Assembly: GCF_013404085.1 (NCBI RefSeq)
Contig: NZ_JABFHO010000001.1
Coordinates: 620,001 to 684,000, forward strand
Reading direction: 5' to 3'
DNA from: Winogradskyella helgolandensis
Lineage (GTDB): Bacteria; Bacteroidota; Bacteroidia; Flavobacteriales; Flavobacteriaceae
Length of the DNA: 64,000 bases
Positions 16,714 through 25,561 of this stretch are shown piece after piece. Below the pieces are notes generated by a model, which did not search any database, was not told the DNA's origin, and was given only the letters and a program-made list of their open reading frames with translations. Position 1 is the stretch's first letter. Each line of letters starts with the position of its first letter. A program made the position numbers and the translations under genes.

Positions 16714-17766
16714 TTATTCTTCTCTAACTAAATAAACATAAACAGGAAAATGATCACTATAGCCTCCTGAAAGTCCTGCGTCAATCATTCTCAAAGGGTA
16801 GCCTTTATAACGCCCTTCTTTGTTCGTTAAATACGACTTATTAAAAATACCTGCTTTATAAAATCTAAATGACGAATAATCTTTTTCCAATAACGGTTGT
16901 GTAAACAAAATCATATCAAACAAACTCCAAGCATCTCTATAACCTGTTGTGCCTAAGCCCATTTTCTTATATTGATTTTCAAAAGGATTATAGATACCTT
17001 TTAACTTTACATCTTCCTTATCTGCTTCCGTTTTCAATTCTTTTTTCATACTATTATTTGTAGGGTTGTCGTTAAAATCACCCATTGAAAATACTTTAGC
17101 ATAAGGATCTATTGACTGTAAAGAGTCAATTATACGTTTGTTCAATTTTCCAGCAGCAACACGTTTAAATCTACTTCTTGCTTCCCCTCCACTTCGCGAT
17201 GGCCAGTGATTAACAATAATATGAATTAAGTCTCCTTCTAATTCACCGCTTACTAATAATTGATCTCTGGTGTAAACACGTTCTCTTGTTGAGTCATCAT
17301 AAATAAGTAACTCATGAGAGCTAGTATCAATAGGTTTAAAAAGTGCTTTTTGATACAGTAGTGCTACATCAATCCCTCTTTTGTCAGGTGAATCAAAATG
17401 AATAATGCCATAATCCTTTTTTAGCAATTCTGGCTCGTTAACTAAATCTACTAGAACTTGTCTGTTTTCAACTTCGGAAACTCCAATAATAGCAGGTGTG
17501 TTTTTTGTGTCATCATGACCAATATCTGCTACTACTTTAGCCATATTATGAAGCTTTTTTACATAAGCCTCTGCTCTAAGCGATTCATTCAACTCCATAA
17601 TAGGACTTGCTTCATCATATTTAGTCGTATCATTGATAGTGTCAAATAAATTTTCTAAATTGTAAAATGCTACAGTATGTATTTTATACTTTTTCTTTTC
17701 CTGAGCATTGGCACTCATTAATACCAAAATAAATAATACTAATAGAGGGTGTTTTAATTTTTTCAT
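16714..17766 (-). CDS. Secreted endonuclease/exonuclease/phosphatase family protein
   Basis: The 350-residue protein belongs to the Mg-dependent EEP superfamily (DNase I/exonuclease III fold). A signal peptide (about 1-21, ending NAQ) sends it to the periplasm or outside. The catalytic motifs are complete: NLENLFD, GVSEVEN, DSPDKRGIDVALLY, NHWPSRSGG, MGDFNDNP and a terminal SDHFPVYVYL. It is transcribed away from a TonB-dependent receptor and a DUF5689 lipoprotein, a grouping that suggests hydrolysis of a nucleic acid or phosphodiester outside the inner membrane coupled to uptake. The substrate cannot be read from sequence. A paralogue without signal peptide begins at 63204. Confidence 0.87.
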   Translation of the reverse strand: MKKLKHPLLVLFILVLMSANAQEKKKYKIHTVAFYNLENLFDTINDTTKYDEASPIMELNESLRAEAYVKKLHNMAKVVADIGHDDTKNTPAIIGVSEVENRQVLVDLVNEPELLKKDYGIIHFDSPDKRGIDVALLYQKALFKPIDTSSHELLIYDDSTRERVYTRDQLLVSGELEGDLIHIIVNHWPSRSGGEARSRFKRVAAGKLNKRIIDSLQSIDPYAKVFSMGDFNDNPTNNSMKKELKTEADKEDVKLKGIYNPFENQYKKMGLGTTGYRDAWSLFDMILFTQPLLEKDYSSFRFYKAGIFNKSYLTNKEGRYKGYPLRMIDAGLSGGYSDHFPVYVYLVREE

Positions 17767-17811
17767 TGAATGGATGTTATATTAACATTAATTACTTTAC
17801 AAAACTTAAGC

Positions 17812-17819
17812 CAAAAGTA
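17812..17819 (-). promoter_or_regulatory. -7 box of secreted nuclease gene
   Basis: TACTTTTG on the minus strand fits TAnnTTTG and lies about 45 bases before the ATG, in the spacer shared with the divergent TonB receptor. Confidence 0.5.
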
Positions 17820-17839
17820 GATATTTATTATAAATAATG

Positions 17840-17847
17840 TAAATTTG
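17840..17847 (+). promoter_or_regulatory. -7 box of TonB-dependent receptor gene
   Basis: TAAATTTG fits the consensus and lies 56 bases before the receptor ATG. No matching -33 TTG is clear. Its proximity to the divergent nuclease box would allow joint control. Confidence 0.5.
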
Positions 17848-17903
17848 CGAGCCTTAAATAACTTTTATTTAATGCACAAAGACAATTAACATTAAAATTT
17901 GGT

Positions 17904-20696
17904 ATGAAAAAAAGTTTAATTATTTTATTACTTGGAATTCTTTCCTCTTTTACTATGGTGGCTCAAAGCACTATTATTAAAGGTAGTGTAAAAGATGCTG
18001 CATCTTCGGAACCAATTCCAGATGTCACAATTACAATTGAAGAAACCCAACAAACAACTTTAACTAACGGCTTTGGAGAATTTGTTTTCTCTAATAATGT
18101 ACCGTTAGGCGAGCAAGTTCTAAGAATTTCTAAAGAAGGTTATGTCACAAAACGCTATCCTATCATTGTTAATGAAGGAAAAACGGTTGACATTACAGAC
18201 ATGATTTTAGACATCGATGTATCAGACGTACAAGACATGTTTACAATCACACTTTCTGATGACGAATTAAATGATGACACTAGTGGTGCTGATAACATTT
18301 CAGGATTGTTGTCGTCTTCATTAGATGTTTTTCAAAGAACAGCAGCTTTTGAATTTAGTTCTTCATTCTTTAAGGTAAGAGGTTTAGATTCAGAAAACGG
18401 TTCTGTTTTAATGAACGGAATTGAAATGAACAAACTTTACAACGGGAGACCGCAATGGAGTAATTGGGGAGGATTAAACGACATGATGCGTAACCAAGTA
18501 TTAACTACTGGTTTAACACCTTCAGACTACAATTTTGGTGGTGTTTTAGGATCATCTAATATTATTACTAGAGCTTCTTCATACAGAAAAGGTGGTAGAG
18601 TTACTTTTTCTTCTTCTAATAGAAGTTATACAAATCGCGCCATGGCAAGTTATGCCTCTGGTTTATTAGAAGGTGGCTGGTCTTACGCACTTATGATAGG
18701 AAGACGATGGGGAGAAGAAGGTTTTGTAGATGGAACCTTATATGATTCTAATTCATTTTTCGCTTCTGTAGAAAAGAAAATAAATGAAAAGCACAGTATT
18801 AACTTTACCTCTGTTTACACACCAAACAGAAGAGGAAAGTCATCTCCAAACACTCAAGAAATTTATGATCTGAAAGGGATTAAATATAATGAGTACTGGG
18901 GAAGTTTAGATGGTGAACAACGCAACTCTCGAATTAAAGAAGTTGAGGAGCCAATCTTTATGTTAAACCACTATTGGGACATTTCTTCTAAAACAAGATT
19001 AAATACTAATGTTGGTTACCAATTTGGGAAACAAGGAAACAGTAGATTAGATTATAGTGGTGGCGCTAATCCAAGTGCAGCATACTATCAACTATTACCT
19101 AGTTACCATGTTCAGAGAGGTGATCTTGACAGAGCTTATTTAGCCGAGCAAGAGTTTATAGAAGATGGTCAATTAGATTGGAATCGTATAATAGACGCTA
19201 ACGTTACTAATAACATAAGTGACACGAGTTCTGCGTACGCATTATATGAAGATAGAGCAGATGACAAACAATTAACCGTTAATTCTATTTTTACGTCTGA
19301 AATTAATGACAACATCATTATTAATGGTGCTGTTAATTATAAAAATTTAAAATCAGAAAACTTTGGTGAAGTAATCGATTTATTAGGATCAGATGTTGGT
19401 TTGTTAAATGTAGATTCTTTTGATGGTTACCAATACGATAACCGAAATAGTGATAGATTAGTAGGTGAAGGCGATAAGTACAGATACAATTATAATTTAT
19501 ATGCTGATGTACTGTCTGCTTATGCACAAGGGCAGTTTAAATATAATAAATTTGACTTCTATGTTTCTGGTAGCATAACTAGTACAACATATCAAAGAGA
19601 AGGTTTATGGGAAAACAGCAGATTTGATGAAGCTCAAACTTTTGGACCTGAAGCACCAACATCATATGGAAAAGGAGAAGAACTTTCTTTTACAGGTGTA
19701 GGTGGTAAGGCTGGTGTAACATACAAAATATCTGGAAAACACTTAATCGACGTTAACGGAGGTTATTTAACTAGAGCCCCTAATTTACGTAACACCTATT
19801 CTAACTCTAGAGAGAATCATAGTGTTGTAAGAAACATAAGTGAAGAAACGGTGACTTCTTTTGATGCTAGTTACATATTTAGATCACCAATTGTAAATGC
19901 TAAAATAACTGGTTTCTATACTAAAATCGAAGATGCCAATGAAGTTGGTTTCTATTATGCTGATGGTATTAGTGGTGGAAATGAGATAGCAGATAATGAT
20001 ACCTCTGCATTTGTACAAGAAGTTTTAACAGGTATAGATAAAAATCATTTAGGTGTTGAATTAGGAATTGAAGCTCAAGTAACTCCAACTATTAAATTAA
20101 AAGGTGCAGCTTCTATCGGTCAATACACATACGGTAATAACCCTAATTTATATTTAACTTCTGCAAGTTTTGAAACTGCAGACGGTTCTGGTTCTATTGA
20201 TTATGGACAAGCAAACCTAAAAGATTACAAATTAGCAGGAGGTCCTCAGAGAGCAGCTTCTATAGGTTTTGAATATAGAGATCCTGATTTCTGGTGGTTT
20301 GGTGCAACAGCTAACTTCTTTTCTAATGCTTACATTGATGTAAATGCATTAACAAGAACTGAGAACTTTTATTTAGCTTCAGACGGATTACCTATTAATG
20401 ACTATGATGAGGAATTAGCAACAGAGTTATTGAAACAAGAGAAGATTACTGACTACATGGTTGTTAACTTAGTAGGTGGTAAATCTTGGAAAGTAGACCA
20501 GTATTACATTAGTTTATTTGCAAGTGTTGGAAACTTATTAGACGAGATATACAAAACAGGTGGTTTTGAGCAAGGTAGAAATGCTAACTACACGGAGTTA
20601 AAAGAGGATAATGCAGATGGCACACCTAGATTTGGTTCTAAATATTGGTATGGTCGTGGTGCAAATTATTTTGTTAACTTAAACGTCAGATTCTAA
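17904..20696 (+). CDS. TonB-dependent receptor with carboxypeptidase-regulatory N-domain
   Basis: The 930-residue outer-membrane transporter has a signal peptide (about 1-20), a CarboxypepD_reg-like beta domain (about 24-105, IKGSVKDAASSEPIPDVTI), a plug domain (about 140-235, FFKVRGLDSENGSVLMNGIEM) and a long barrel ending in an aromatic residue (NLNVRF), as outer-membrane barrels do. It is not the SusC type: the SusC length and signature motifs are missing and the downstream partner is a DUF5689 lipoprotein, not SusD. It imports an unknown substrate using TonB energy. The next gene follows after 34 bases (82 to its preferred start), so the two form an operon. Confidence 0.92.
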   Translation: MKKSLIILLLGILSSFTMVAQSTIIKGSVKDAASSEPIPDVTITIEETQQTTLTNGFGEFVFSNNVPLGEQVLRISKEGYVTKRYPIIVNEGKTVDITDMILDIDVSDVQDMFTITLSDDELNDDTSGADNISGLLSSSLDVFQRTAAFEFSSSFFKVRGLDSENGSVLMNGIEMNKLYNGRPQWSNWGGLNDMMRNQVLTTGLTPSDYNFGGVLGSSNIITRASSYRKGGRVTFSSSNRSYTNRAMASYASGLLEGGWSYALMIGRRWGEEGFVDGTLYDSNSFFASVEKKINEKHSINFTSVYTPNRRGKSSPNTQEIYDLKGIKYNEYWGSLDGEQRNSRIKEVEEPIFMLNHYWDISSKTRLNTNVGYQFGKQGNSRLDYSGGANPSAAYYQLLPSYHVQRGDLDRAYLAEQEFIEDGQLDWNRIIDANVTNNISDTSSAYALYEDRADDKQLTVNSIFTSEINDNIIINGAVNYKNLKSENFGEVIDLLGSDVGLLNVDSFDGYQYDNRNSDRLVGEGDKYRYNYNLYADVLSAYAQGQFKYNKFDFYVSGSITSTTYQREGLWENSRFDEAQTFGPEAPTSYGKGEELSFTGVGGKAGVTYKISGKHLIDVNGGYLTRAPNLRNTYSNSRENHSVVRNISEETVTSFDASYIFRSPIVNAKITGFYTKIEDANEVGFYYADGISGGNEIADNDTSAFVQEVLTGIDKNHLGVELGIEAQVTPTIKLKGAASIGQYTYGNNPNLYLTSASFETADGSGSIDYGQANLKDYKLAGGPQRAASIGFEYRDPDFWWFGATANFFSNAYIDVNALTRTENFYLASDGLPINDYDEELATELLKQEKITDYMVVNLVGGKSWKVDQYYISLFASVGNLLDEIYKTGGFEQGRNANYTELKEDNADGTPRFGSKYWYGRGANYFVNLNVRF

Positions 20697-20778
20697 AAAA
20701 AAAGAAAAATTAATAAATAATATTACGATTATGAAATGTGAAACATTCATGAGTTCTATAATTATAAATAAAAATGTT

Positions 20779-22248
20779 ATGAATAAAACGATTAAATCTT
20801 TAAACTTAATTTTAATCCTAATAGCATCATTTGCTGTTACATCTTGTGTACAAGATGACGATTACACAATTCCTAATAGCTTAGGAGATGAAGAAAATTA
20901 TGCACTTCAAGAATTATTAGATACTGCAACAGAAGTTTCATTTGATTATGCTAAAGCATTATATAACTCTGATCCTAATGAGGATGGAGATACTGATGAC
21001 GCGATTCCATATTTAATAGAAAATGATGTTTATATTAAAGGATATATTTCATCAAGTGATAGAACAGGAAATTTCTACAAAGAATTATACATTCAAAATA
21101 GTTCAGAAAATCCAACTAGTGCTATGAAAGTTATATTAGATCAAGTATCTAATTACAATCAATTTAATAAAGGTAGAGAAGTTTACATTAAACTAACCGA
21201 TCTTTATATTGGTGAAGAACGTACAGGTAGTGGAGTTTACACTATTGGTGGTGAACCAGAATTTGACCAATATGGCGGTACGGTTACATCATTAAACTTT
21301 AATCAAATTGCAGAAAACATTTTACGATCAGGAACTACTGAAGAAATTGTACCTTTAAATTTAACGTTTGCTGAAATCACTGACCAACACGTTGGTATGT
21401 TTGTTCAAGTTGATAATATTGAATTTGCAGATAACTTAAATGGATTACAATATTTTGACCCAATTGAAGTTTATGACACTGCTAGAACATTACAATCTTG
21501 TTCTGGTTTCGGTTATGATACTTTTATATTAGAGACTAGTTCTTTTGCCGATTTTAAAGCTAAAGATCTTCCAACAGGAAACGGTTCTATAAAAGCTGTA
21601 GTAAGCAAAACATTTGACGCTACTAGCTATGTTTTAGCATTAAACTCTGTTGACGATGTAGATATGGAAGGACCTAGATGTTCTTTATTAGACTTAGACG
21701 ATTTTGCTACACTTTTTGAAGAAGACTTTGAAGGTATGTCTACAGGATCTGCAATATCAAGTAACGGATGGACATCTTATGCTCAAGTAGGCACATACAA
21801 TTGGAGAGCTTTAACAACAACGGACACAGGAAACCCTGGACCAGGAAACACTATTGCTTCTATGGGTGCTTATGGTTCTAGTACAGATGAAAACATCGCT
21901 TGGTTAATTAGCCCAGCTATTGATTTAGATGCACAAGGTATAGAGTTTTTAAACTTCCAATCATCAAATAGTTTTTCTGATGATAGTGAATTAGAAGTAT
22001 TAATATCTACAGATTGGGATGGTACTACTGCTAATGTTGCTTCTGCTACATGGACAACAATTCCTGCAATAATAGCTGGTGATGATGAATTTTACCAAGA
22101 TTGGTTCGATTCTGGATTAATCAACTTAAGTTCTTATTCTGGTTCTGCTGGTTACATCGCCTTTAAATATATTGGTGGTTACCCATCTAGTGGAGATATC
22201 GATGGAACATATGAAATAGATAACTTTAAAATTTTAGGTGAAAACTAG
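20779..22248 (+). CDS. DUF5689-type outer-membrane lipoprotein with choice-of-anchor-like C-domain
   Basis: The 489-residue lipoprotein has a lipobox ending in Cys23 (AVTSC) followed by VQDDD, the acidic context typical of surface-exposed Bacteroidota lipoproteins. Residues about 65-290 match the DUF5689 pattern (NDVYIKGYISSSDRTGNFYKE, an OB-like beta domain). The last 170 residues (EDFEGMSTGS, WLISPAIDLD, YEIDNFKIL) form a jelly-roll of the choice-of-anchor J/MAM type. An in-frame ATG at 20731 would place 16 residues before the signal peptide, so the ATG at 20779 is preferred. It probably acts with the upstream receptor as substrate-binding partner; the ligand is unknown. Confidence 0.85.
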   Translation: MNKTIKSLNLILILIASFAVTSCVQDDDYTIPNSLGDEENYALQELLDTATEVSFDYAKALYNSDPNEDGDTDDAIPYLIENDVYIKGYISSSDRTGNFYKELYIQNSSENPTSAMKVILDQVSNYNQFNKGREVYIKLTDLYIGEERTGSGVYTIGGEPEFDQYGGTVTSLNFNQIAENILRSGTTEEIVPLNLTFAEITDQHVGMFVQVDNIEFADNLNGLQYFDPIEVYDTARTLQSCSGFGYDTFILETSSFADFKAKDLPTGNGSIKAVVSKTFDATSYVLALNSVDDVDMEGPRCSLLDLDDFATLFEEDFEGMSTGSAISSNGWTSYAQVGTYNWRALTTTDTGNPGPGNTIASMGAYGSSTDENIAWLISPAIDLDAQGIEFLNFQSSNSFSDDSELEVLISTDWDGTTANVASATWTTIPAIIAGDDEFYQDWFDSGLINLSSYSGSAGYIAFKYIGGYPSSGDIDGTYEIDNFKILGEN

Positions 22249-22268
22249 AAATTCATAATTTTTTATAG

Positions 22269-22308
22269 AAACCTGCTGATTTTATAATTAGCAGGTTTTG
22301 TTTTTTTA
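22269..22308 (+). terminator. Rho-independent terminator
   Basis: AAACCTGCT pairs with AGCAGGTTT across an A/T loop and is followed by a T-rich run. It ends the receptor/DUF5689 operon. Confidence 0.8.
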
Positions 22309-22319
22309 ATACTATTTAT

Positions 22320-22691
22320 ATGGCATCTCTTCCTGACACTAATTATATTTTCATATTCAATCATTATAAGAAAGCTTATGGCAAAAAAAGTATCAATATA
22401 GCATTATTATATGTTTGCTTTTTAGAGTTCTCTTTTGTCCTAGCAATGGGTGCCTTTCTAAAAGCATTCGCAAGCCAAATGAAAATATCTTTAATGACTA
22501 ATACCAAGTTTTGGATCTTATTAGGGCTAATTGCGCTCTTTATAATCTTTAAAAATTGGATGCGCTATAATGGAAAGAAAAGAAACATACTTAACGTAAA
22601 ATCCAAACGTCGCAATACATCTATATACTTGTTATGGCTTTTACCAATAGGATGCGTTGCAATAGCTTTAATTCTACTTCAAGTCCAATAA
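22320..22691 (+). CDS. Small membrane protein of unknown function
   Basis: The 123-residue product has three predicted membrane helices (about 25-48, 62-80 and 101-120) separated by Lys/Arg-rich segments; the middle positive loop RYNGKKRNILNVKSKRR probably faces the cytoplasm. It starts 12 bases after a terminator and ends at another, so it is a single-gene unit. No family is recognised. An ATG start is present, but no typical promoter box is seen upstream. Confidence 0.65.
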   Translation: MASLPDTNYIFIFNHYKKAYGKKSINIALLYVCFLEFSFVLAMGAFLKAFASQMKISLMTNTKFWILLGLIALFIIFKNWMRYNGKKRNILNVKSKRRNTSIYLLWLLPIGCVAIALILLQVQ

Positions 22692-22692
22692 A

Positions 22693-22720
22693 AAAACGCC
22701 ATCCTTCCGGATAGCGTTTT
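22693..22720. terminator. Bidirectional terminator
   Basis: AAAACGCCATCC pairs with GGATAGCGTTTT across TTCC, with one mismatch. It lies between convergent genes with A and T tails on either side. Confidence 0.8.
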
Positions 22721-22745
22721 TAAATAGTATGTATTTCTACTGAAT

Positions 22746-23261
22746 TTACTCAGCTTTATCTTCTTTACTACAACATTCTTTTTTACAGTCTGCTTTACAA
22801 GCTACTTTTTCAGCTTCTGTTTTGTTAGCACAACAGGCTTTTTTACAATCTGCATTACACACTTTCTTCTCAGATCCAAAATCATCAACGGCATGCATAT
22901 CTTTAACCTTATAAGTATCTGAAACCTTACCAACAGCTTCTTCTAAAGATTGTGGTGTAACTTTTGCCTCATCATATTCTACCATAGCTAAACGCTTATC
23001 AAAATCAACTTTAGCGGATTTCACACCTTCCATTTTAGCCATTTTCTTCTCGATTGTTTTAGCACAACCCATGGCACATGTCATTCCATCGATACCAAAC
23101 TCTACTTTAGCATAAGTTGCATTTGGATCTAATGTTGTAGTCACGTCTTTTTTAGTAACTTCTACATCTACAGTTTTAACTTCTGGCTGTGATTCATTTT
23201 TACATGAGGTAAAAACCAAAGCCATAATTGCCACCATACTAATTGTTTTTAATGTCTTCAT
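22746..23261 (-). CDS. Heavy-metal-associated (HMA) domain lipoprotein with Cys-rich tail
   Basis: The 171-residue protein has a lipobox (VFTSC, Cys20). Its HMA fold (about 48-120) carries GMTCAMGCAKT, in which the two Cys are separated by three residues rather than the usual two of CxxC metallochaperones. The C-terminal 45 residues repeat Cys pairs (CNADCKKACC..KVACKADCKKECC), a likely second metal site. An envelope metal-binding or sequestration role, perhaps copper, is inferred from the family. It is monocistronic and shares a bidirectional terminator with the gene to the left. Confidence 0.8.
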   Translation of the reverse strand: MKTLKTISMVAIMALVFTSCKNESQPEVKTVDVEVTKKDVTTTLDPNATYAKVEFGIDGMTCAMGCAKTIEKKMAKMEGVKSAKVDFDKRLAMVEYDEAKVTPQSLEEAVGKVSDTYKVKDMHAVDDFGSEKKVCNADCKKACCANKTEAEKVACKADCKKECCSKEDKAE

Positions 23262-23414
23262 TAGTTCAGGATATTAATAATTTTGGTTAAATCTAATGAA
23301 TATTGATGTTTCTAACGAGACAATTAACGAATTTTGTGATTCCTTTTTAAGATTATTATATAAAATCTTCACGATCTCCTAAACCGAATTCTAAACTAAA
23401 ATGATAAGCATAAA

Positions 23415-23440
23415 AAAACCGAAGCTTTCACTTCGGTTTT
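23415..23440 (-). terminator. Rho-independent terminator of the M16 operon
   Basis: AAAACCGAAG pairs with CTTCGGTTTT across six bases; the minus-strand reading continues into a T run, 24 bases after the stop codon. Confidence 0.8.
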
Positions 23441-23463
23441 CATATTTATGTATTTAATTCTGA

Positions 23464-25542
23464 TTAGTTAAAGTCAGCATCTGTAACACCTTCATTGATT
23501 TTAACTTCTGTAGTTTCAAAAGATAAAACTTGAGGTCCAGTTGCAATTTTCATAGTGTTAGGTAACATTACACCACCAACTTCCTTGTAATTAGAAAAAT
23601 CAGTAGTTGTAGTTAATGTTTGTCCACCCATTTCAGCAGTTTCTTCAGTTCTTAACAAGTACCCAGTTTCAGTATCGTAATATCTGTATGACGTTACATC
23701 TCCATTTGTTACATTTACTTTATAAACGTCAGCACCTTCAATTGTCATGATGCTTTCTAACTCTAAGCTAGAAACCTCCATATGCAATTCTGGGAACAAT
23801 CCTTTTTCAGCTTTCTTAGCAGCTAGCATTTTGTCATCCATCACCGATTTTTGACCCTGTTGAACCATATAGCCAGTCTCTCCATTAAAACTTTGTTGCA
23901 TTACAGCACCCATGCCTTCAACTACAATCTCCATATAAGATTTGTTTGGTGCCATTTGCTTAATAGTTGCTTTAGGCTTAAATGGTGCTCCTTGAATAGT
24001 TACATCAGAATTAACTAAAAGTGTATTAATCTTGCTTAAATTATCTTCACCACCAATGGCCTTAATATAATTTTTTACAACTGCATCAGCAGTTAAACCT
24101 GCTGGTAATGGCTTAGTGAATACTGGCTTTTCAACTGAGTTTGCGTAAGCATCGTAATACATAATAGGAATTCCTGTTTTTTCAAGATTTTCTAAAACAT
24201 CACTTCCTTTACCTACAACAAGTATTCTCGCATTTTCTGGCTTAAAATACTTATTAGCAACTCTCATAATATCTTCAGTAGACACATCATTTATTTTCTG
24301 TAAATACGTAGCATAGAAATCTTTCGGTAAATCGTTCAATTTTATATTCAGTGCATAATTTGCAACCGTTTGAGGACTTTCTAATCCCATTATAAAATTA
24401 CCAACATACTTTGCTTTTGCATCTGCTAGTAATTGAGCATCTACAGGTTCTGTTTTAATACGGTTAATTTCTTTTAAAGCTTCTACTACAGCACTATCTG
24501 TAACCATAGCTCTTACTTTAGCAGTTGCCGTAAAACGACCAGCTCCATATCTATTAGCTCTTAAGCTAGAGTATGCACCATAAGTATACCCATGTTCTTC
24601 ACGAAGGTTTTTAAATAAATAACCTTCTCCACCACCACCTAAAATATTGTTTGTGATTAAAGCCGCATGATAGTCTTCATCATTCATCTTTAAATCAACA
24701 TTATTCATAATGGTAATGCTAGATTGTGATGCACTTGGTAAATCCACAAAATTAATTTGCGTGTATTGTGCATTAGGATTTACTTTAGGAAGTGTTGTTG
24801 TTATATCAACAGATTTTTCCCATTTAGAAAAACGCTTTTCTATTTGCTTTTTAACAGCTTTAAATTCAACATCACCTATAACTACTAAATACGCATGATT
24901 AGGATTAAAATATTTCTCATAAAACGCTAAGGCATCACCAAATGACACATTGTTAATAGTCTCTTCAGTAGTAAACTCACCATAAGGATGTTTAGTTCCG
25001 TATGCTAAAGCATCACCTACACGACCACTAATAGCATCTATACTTTTTTCGCCTTGTTTTAGGTTTTCAATAAGCTTCGTTTTTTCTTTTTCAAACTCTT
25101 CTTCAGTTAATAAAGGATTGATAGCAGCATCTGCCATTAACTCTAAAATACGATCAGAATATTTAGATAAAGAACTTGCATAGCCTCCACTAAATCCAAA
25201 ACTTAAACGTGCTCCTAAAAAGTCTATCTCTTCATTAAAGTCATCTTTAGAAATAGAAGTTGTTCCATTTCCTAGCATACTACCGAGTAAACTTTCTAAA
25301 CCAGCTTTATCACCAGAAGCAATAGGGTTATTATCTAAACGTAAAGAGTAAGACACTCTTGGCAATTTATGATTTTCAACAACCAATACTTTTAAACCAT
25401 TCTTTAATTCAAATTCACTTGGAGTTTTTAAACTAATTTCTGGCTCAGGACCAGCTTTTGGTTGTTTTGATCTATCTATTTGAGCATTAACACCTAATGC
25501 TATAAAAAACAATAAGGCAAATGCAGTTAATTTTGTTTTCAT
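23464..25542 (-). CDS. M16 peptidase family protein, non-catalytic partner
   Basis: This 692-residue (from the preferred ATG) periplasmic protein has a signal peptide (MKTKLTAFALLFFIALGVNAQ) and two M16 (insulinase-fold) halves, but at the place of the zinc motif HxxEH it reads GLESL, so no metal can be bound. Residues about 500-690 add an outer-membrane-lipoprotein-sorting-like beta domain (MEIVVEGMGAVMQQSFNGE). It follows the catalytic M16 gene, so the two should form a heterodimer like other alpha/beta M16 pairs. Alternative ATGs lie at 25560 (one base after the upstream stop) and 25572 (overlapping it); all three would be translationally coupled. Confidence 0.85.
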   Translation of the reverse strand: MKTKLTAFALLFFIALGVNAQIDRSKQPKAGPEPEISLKTPSEFELKNGLKVLVVENHKLPRVSYSLRLDNNPIASGDKAGLESLLGSMLGNGTTSISKDDFNEEIDFLGARLSFGFSGGYASSLSKYSDRILELMADAAINPLLTEEEFEKEKTKLIENLKQGEKSIDAISGRVGDALAYGTKHPYGEFTTEETINNVSFGDALAFYEKYFNPNHAYLVVIGDVEFKAVKKQIEKRFSKWEKSVDITTTLPKVNPNAQYTQINFVDLPSASQSSITIMNNVDLKMNDEDYHAALITNNILGGGGEGYLFKNLREEHGYTYGAYSSLRANRYGAGRFTATAKVRAMVTDSAVVEALKEINRIKTEPVDAQLLADAKAKYVGNFIMGLESPQTVANYALNIKLNDLPKDFYATYLQKINDVSTEDIMRVANKYFKPENARILVVGKGSDVLENLEKTGIPIMYYDAYANSVEKPVFTKPLPAGLTADAVVKNYIKAIGGEDNLSKINTLLVNSDVTIQGAPFKPKATIKQMAPNKSYMEIVVEGMGAVMQQSFNGETGYMVQQGQKSVMDDKMLAAKKAEKGLFPELHMEVSSLELESIMTIEGADVYKVNVTNGDVTSYRYYDTETGYLLRTEETAEMGGQTLTTTTDFSNYKEVGGVMLPNTMKIATGPQVLSFETTEVKINEGVTDADFN

Positions 25543-25561
25543 TATATAAGTCGTTTTCATC

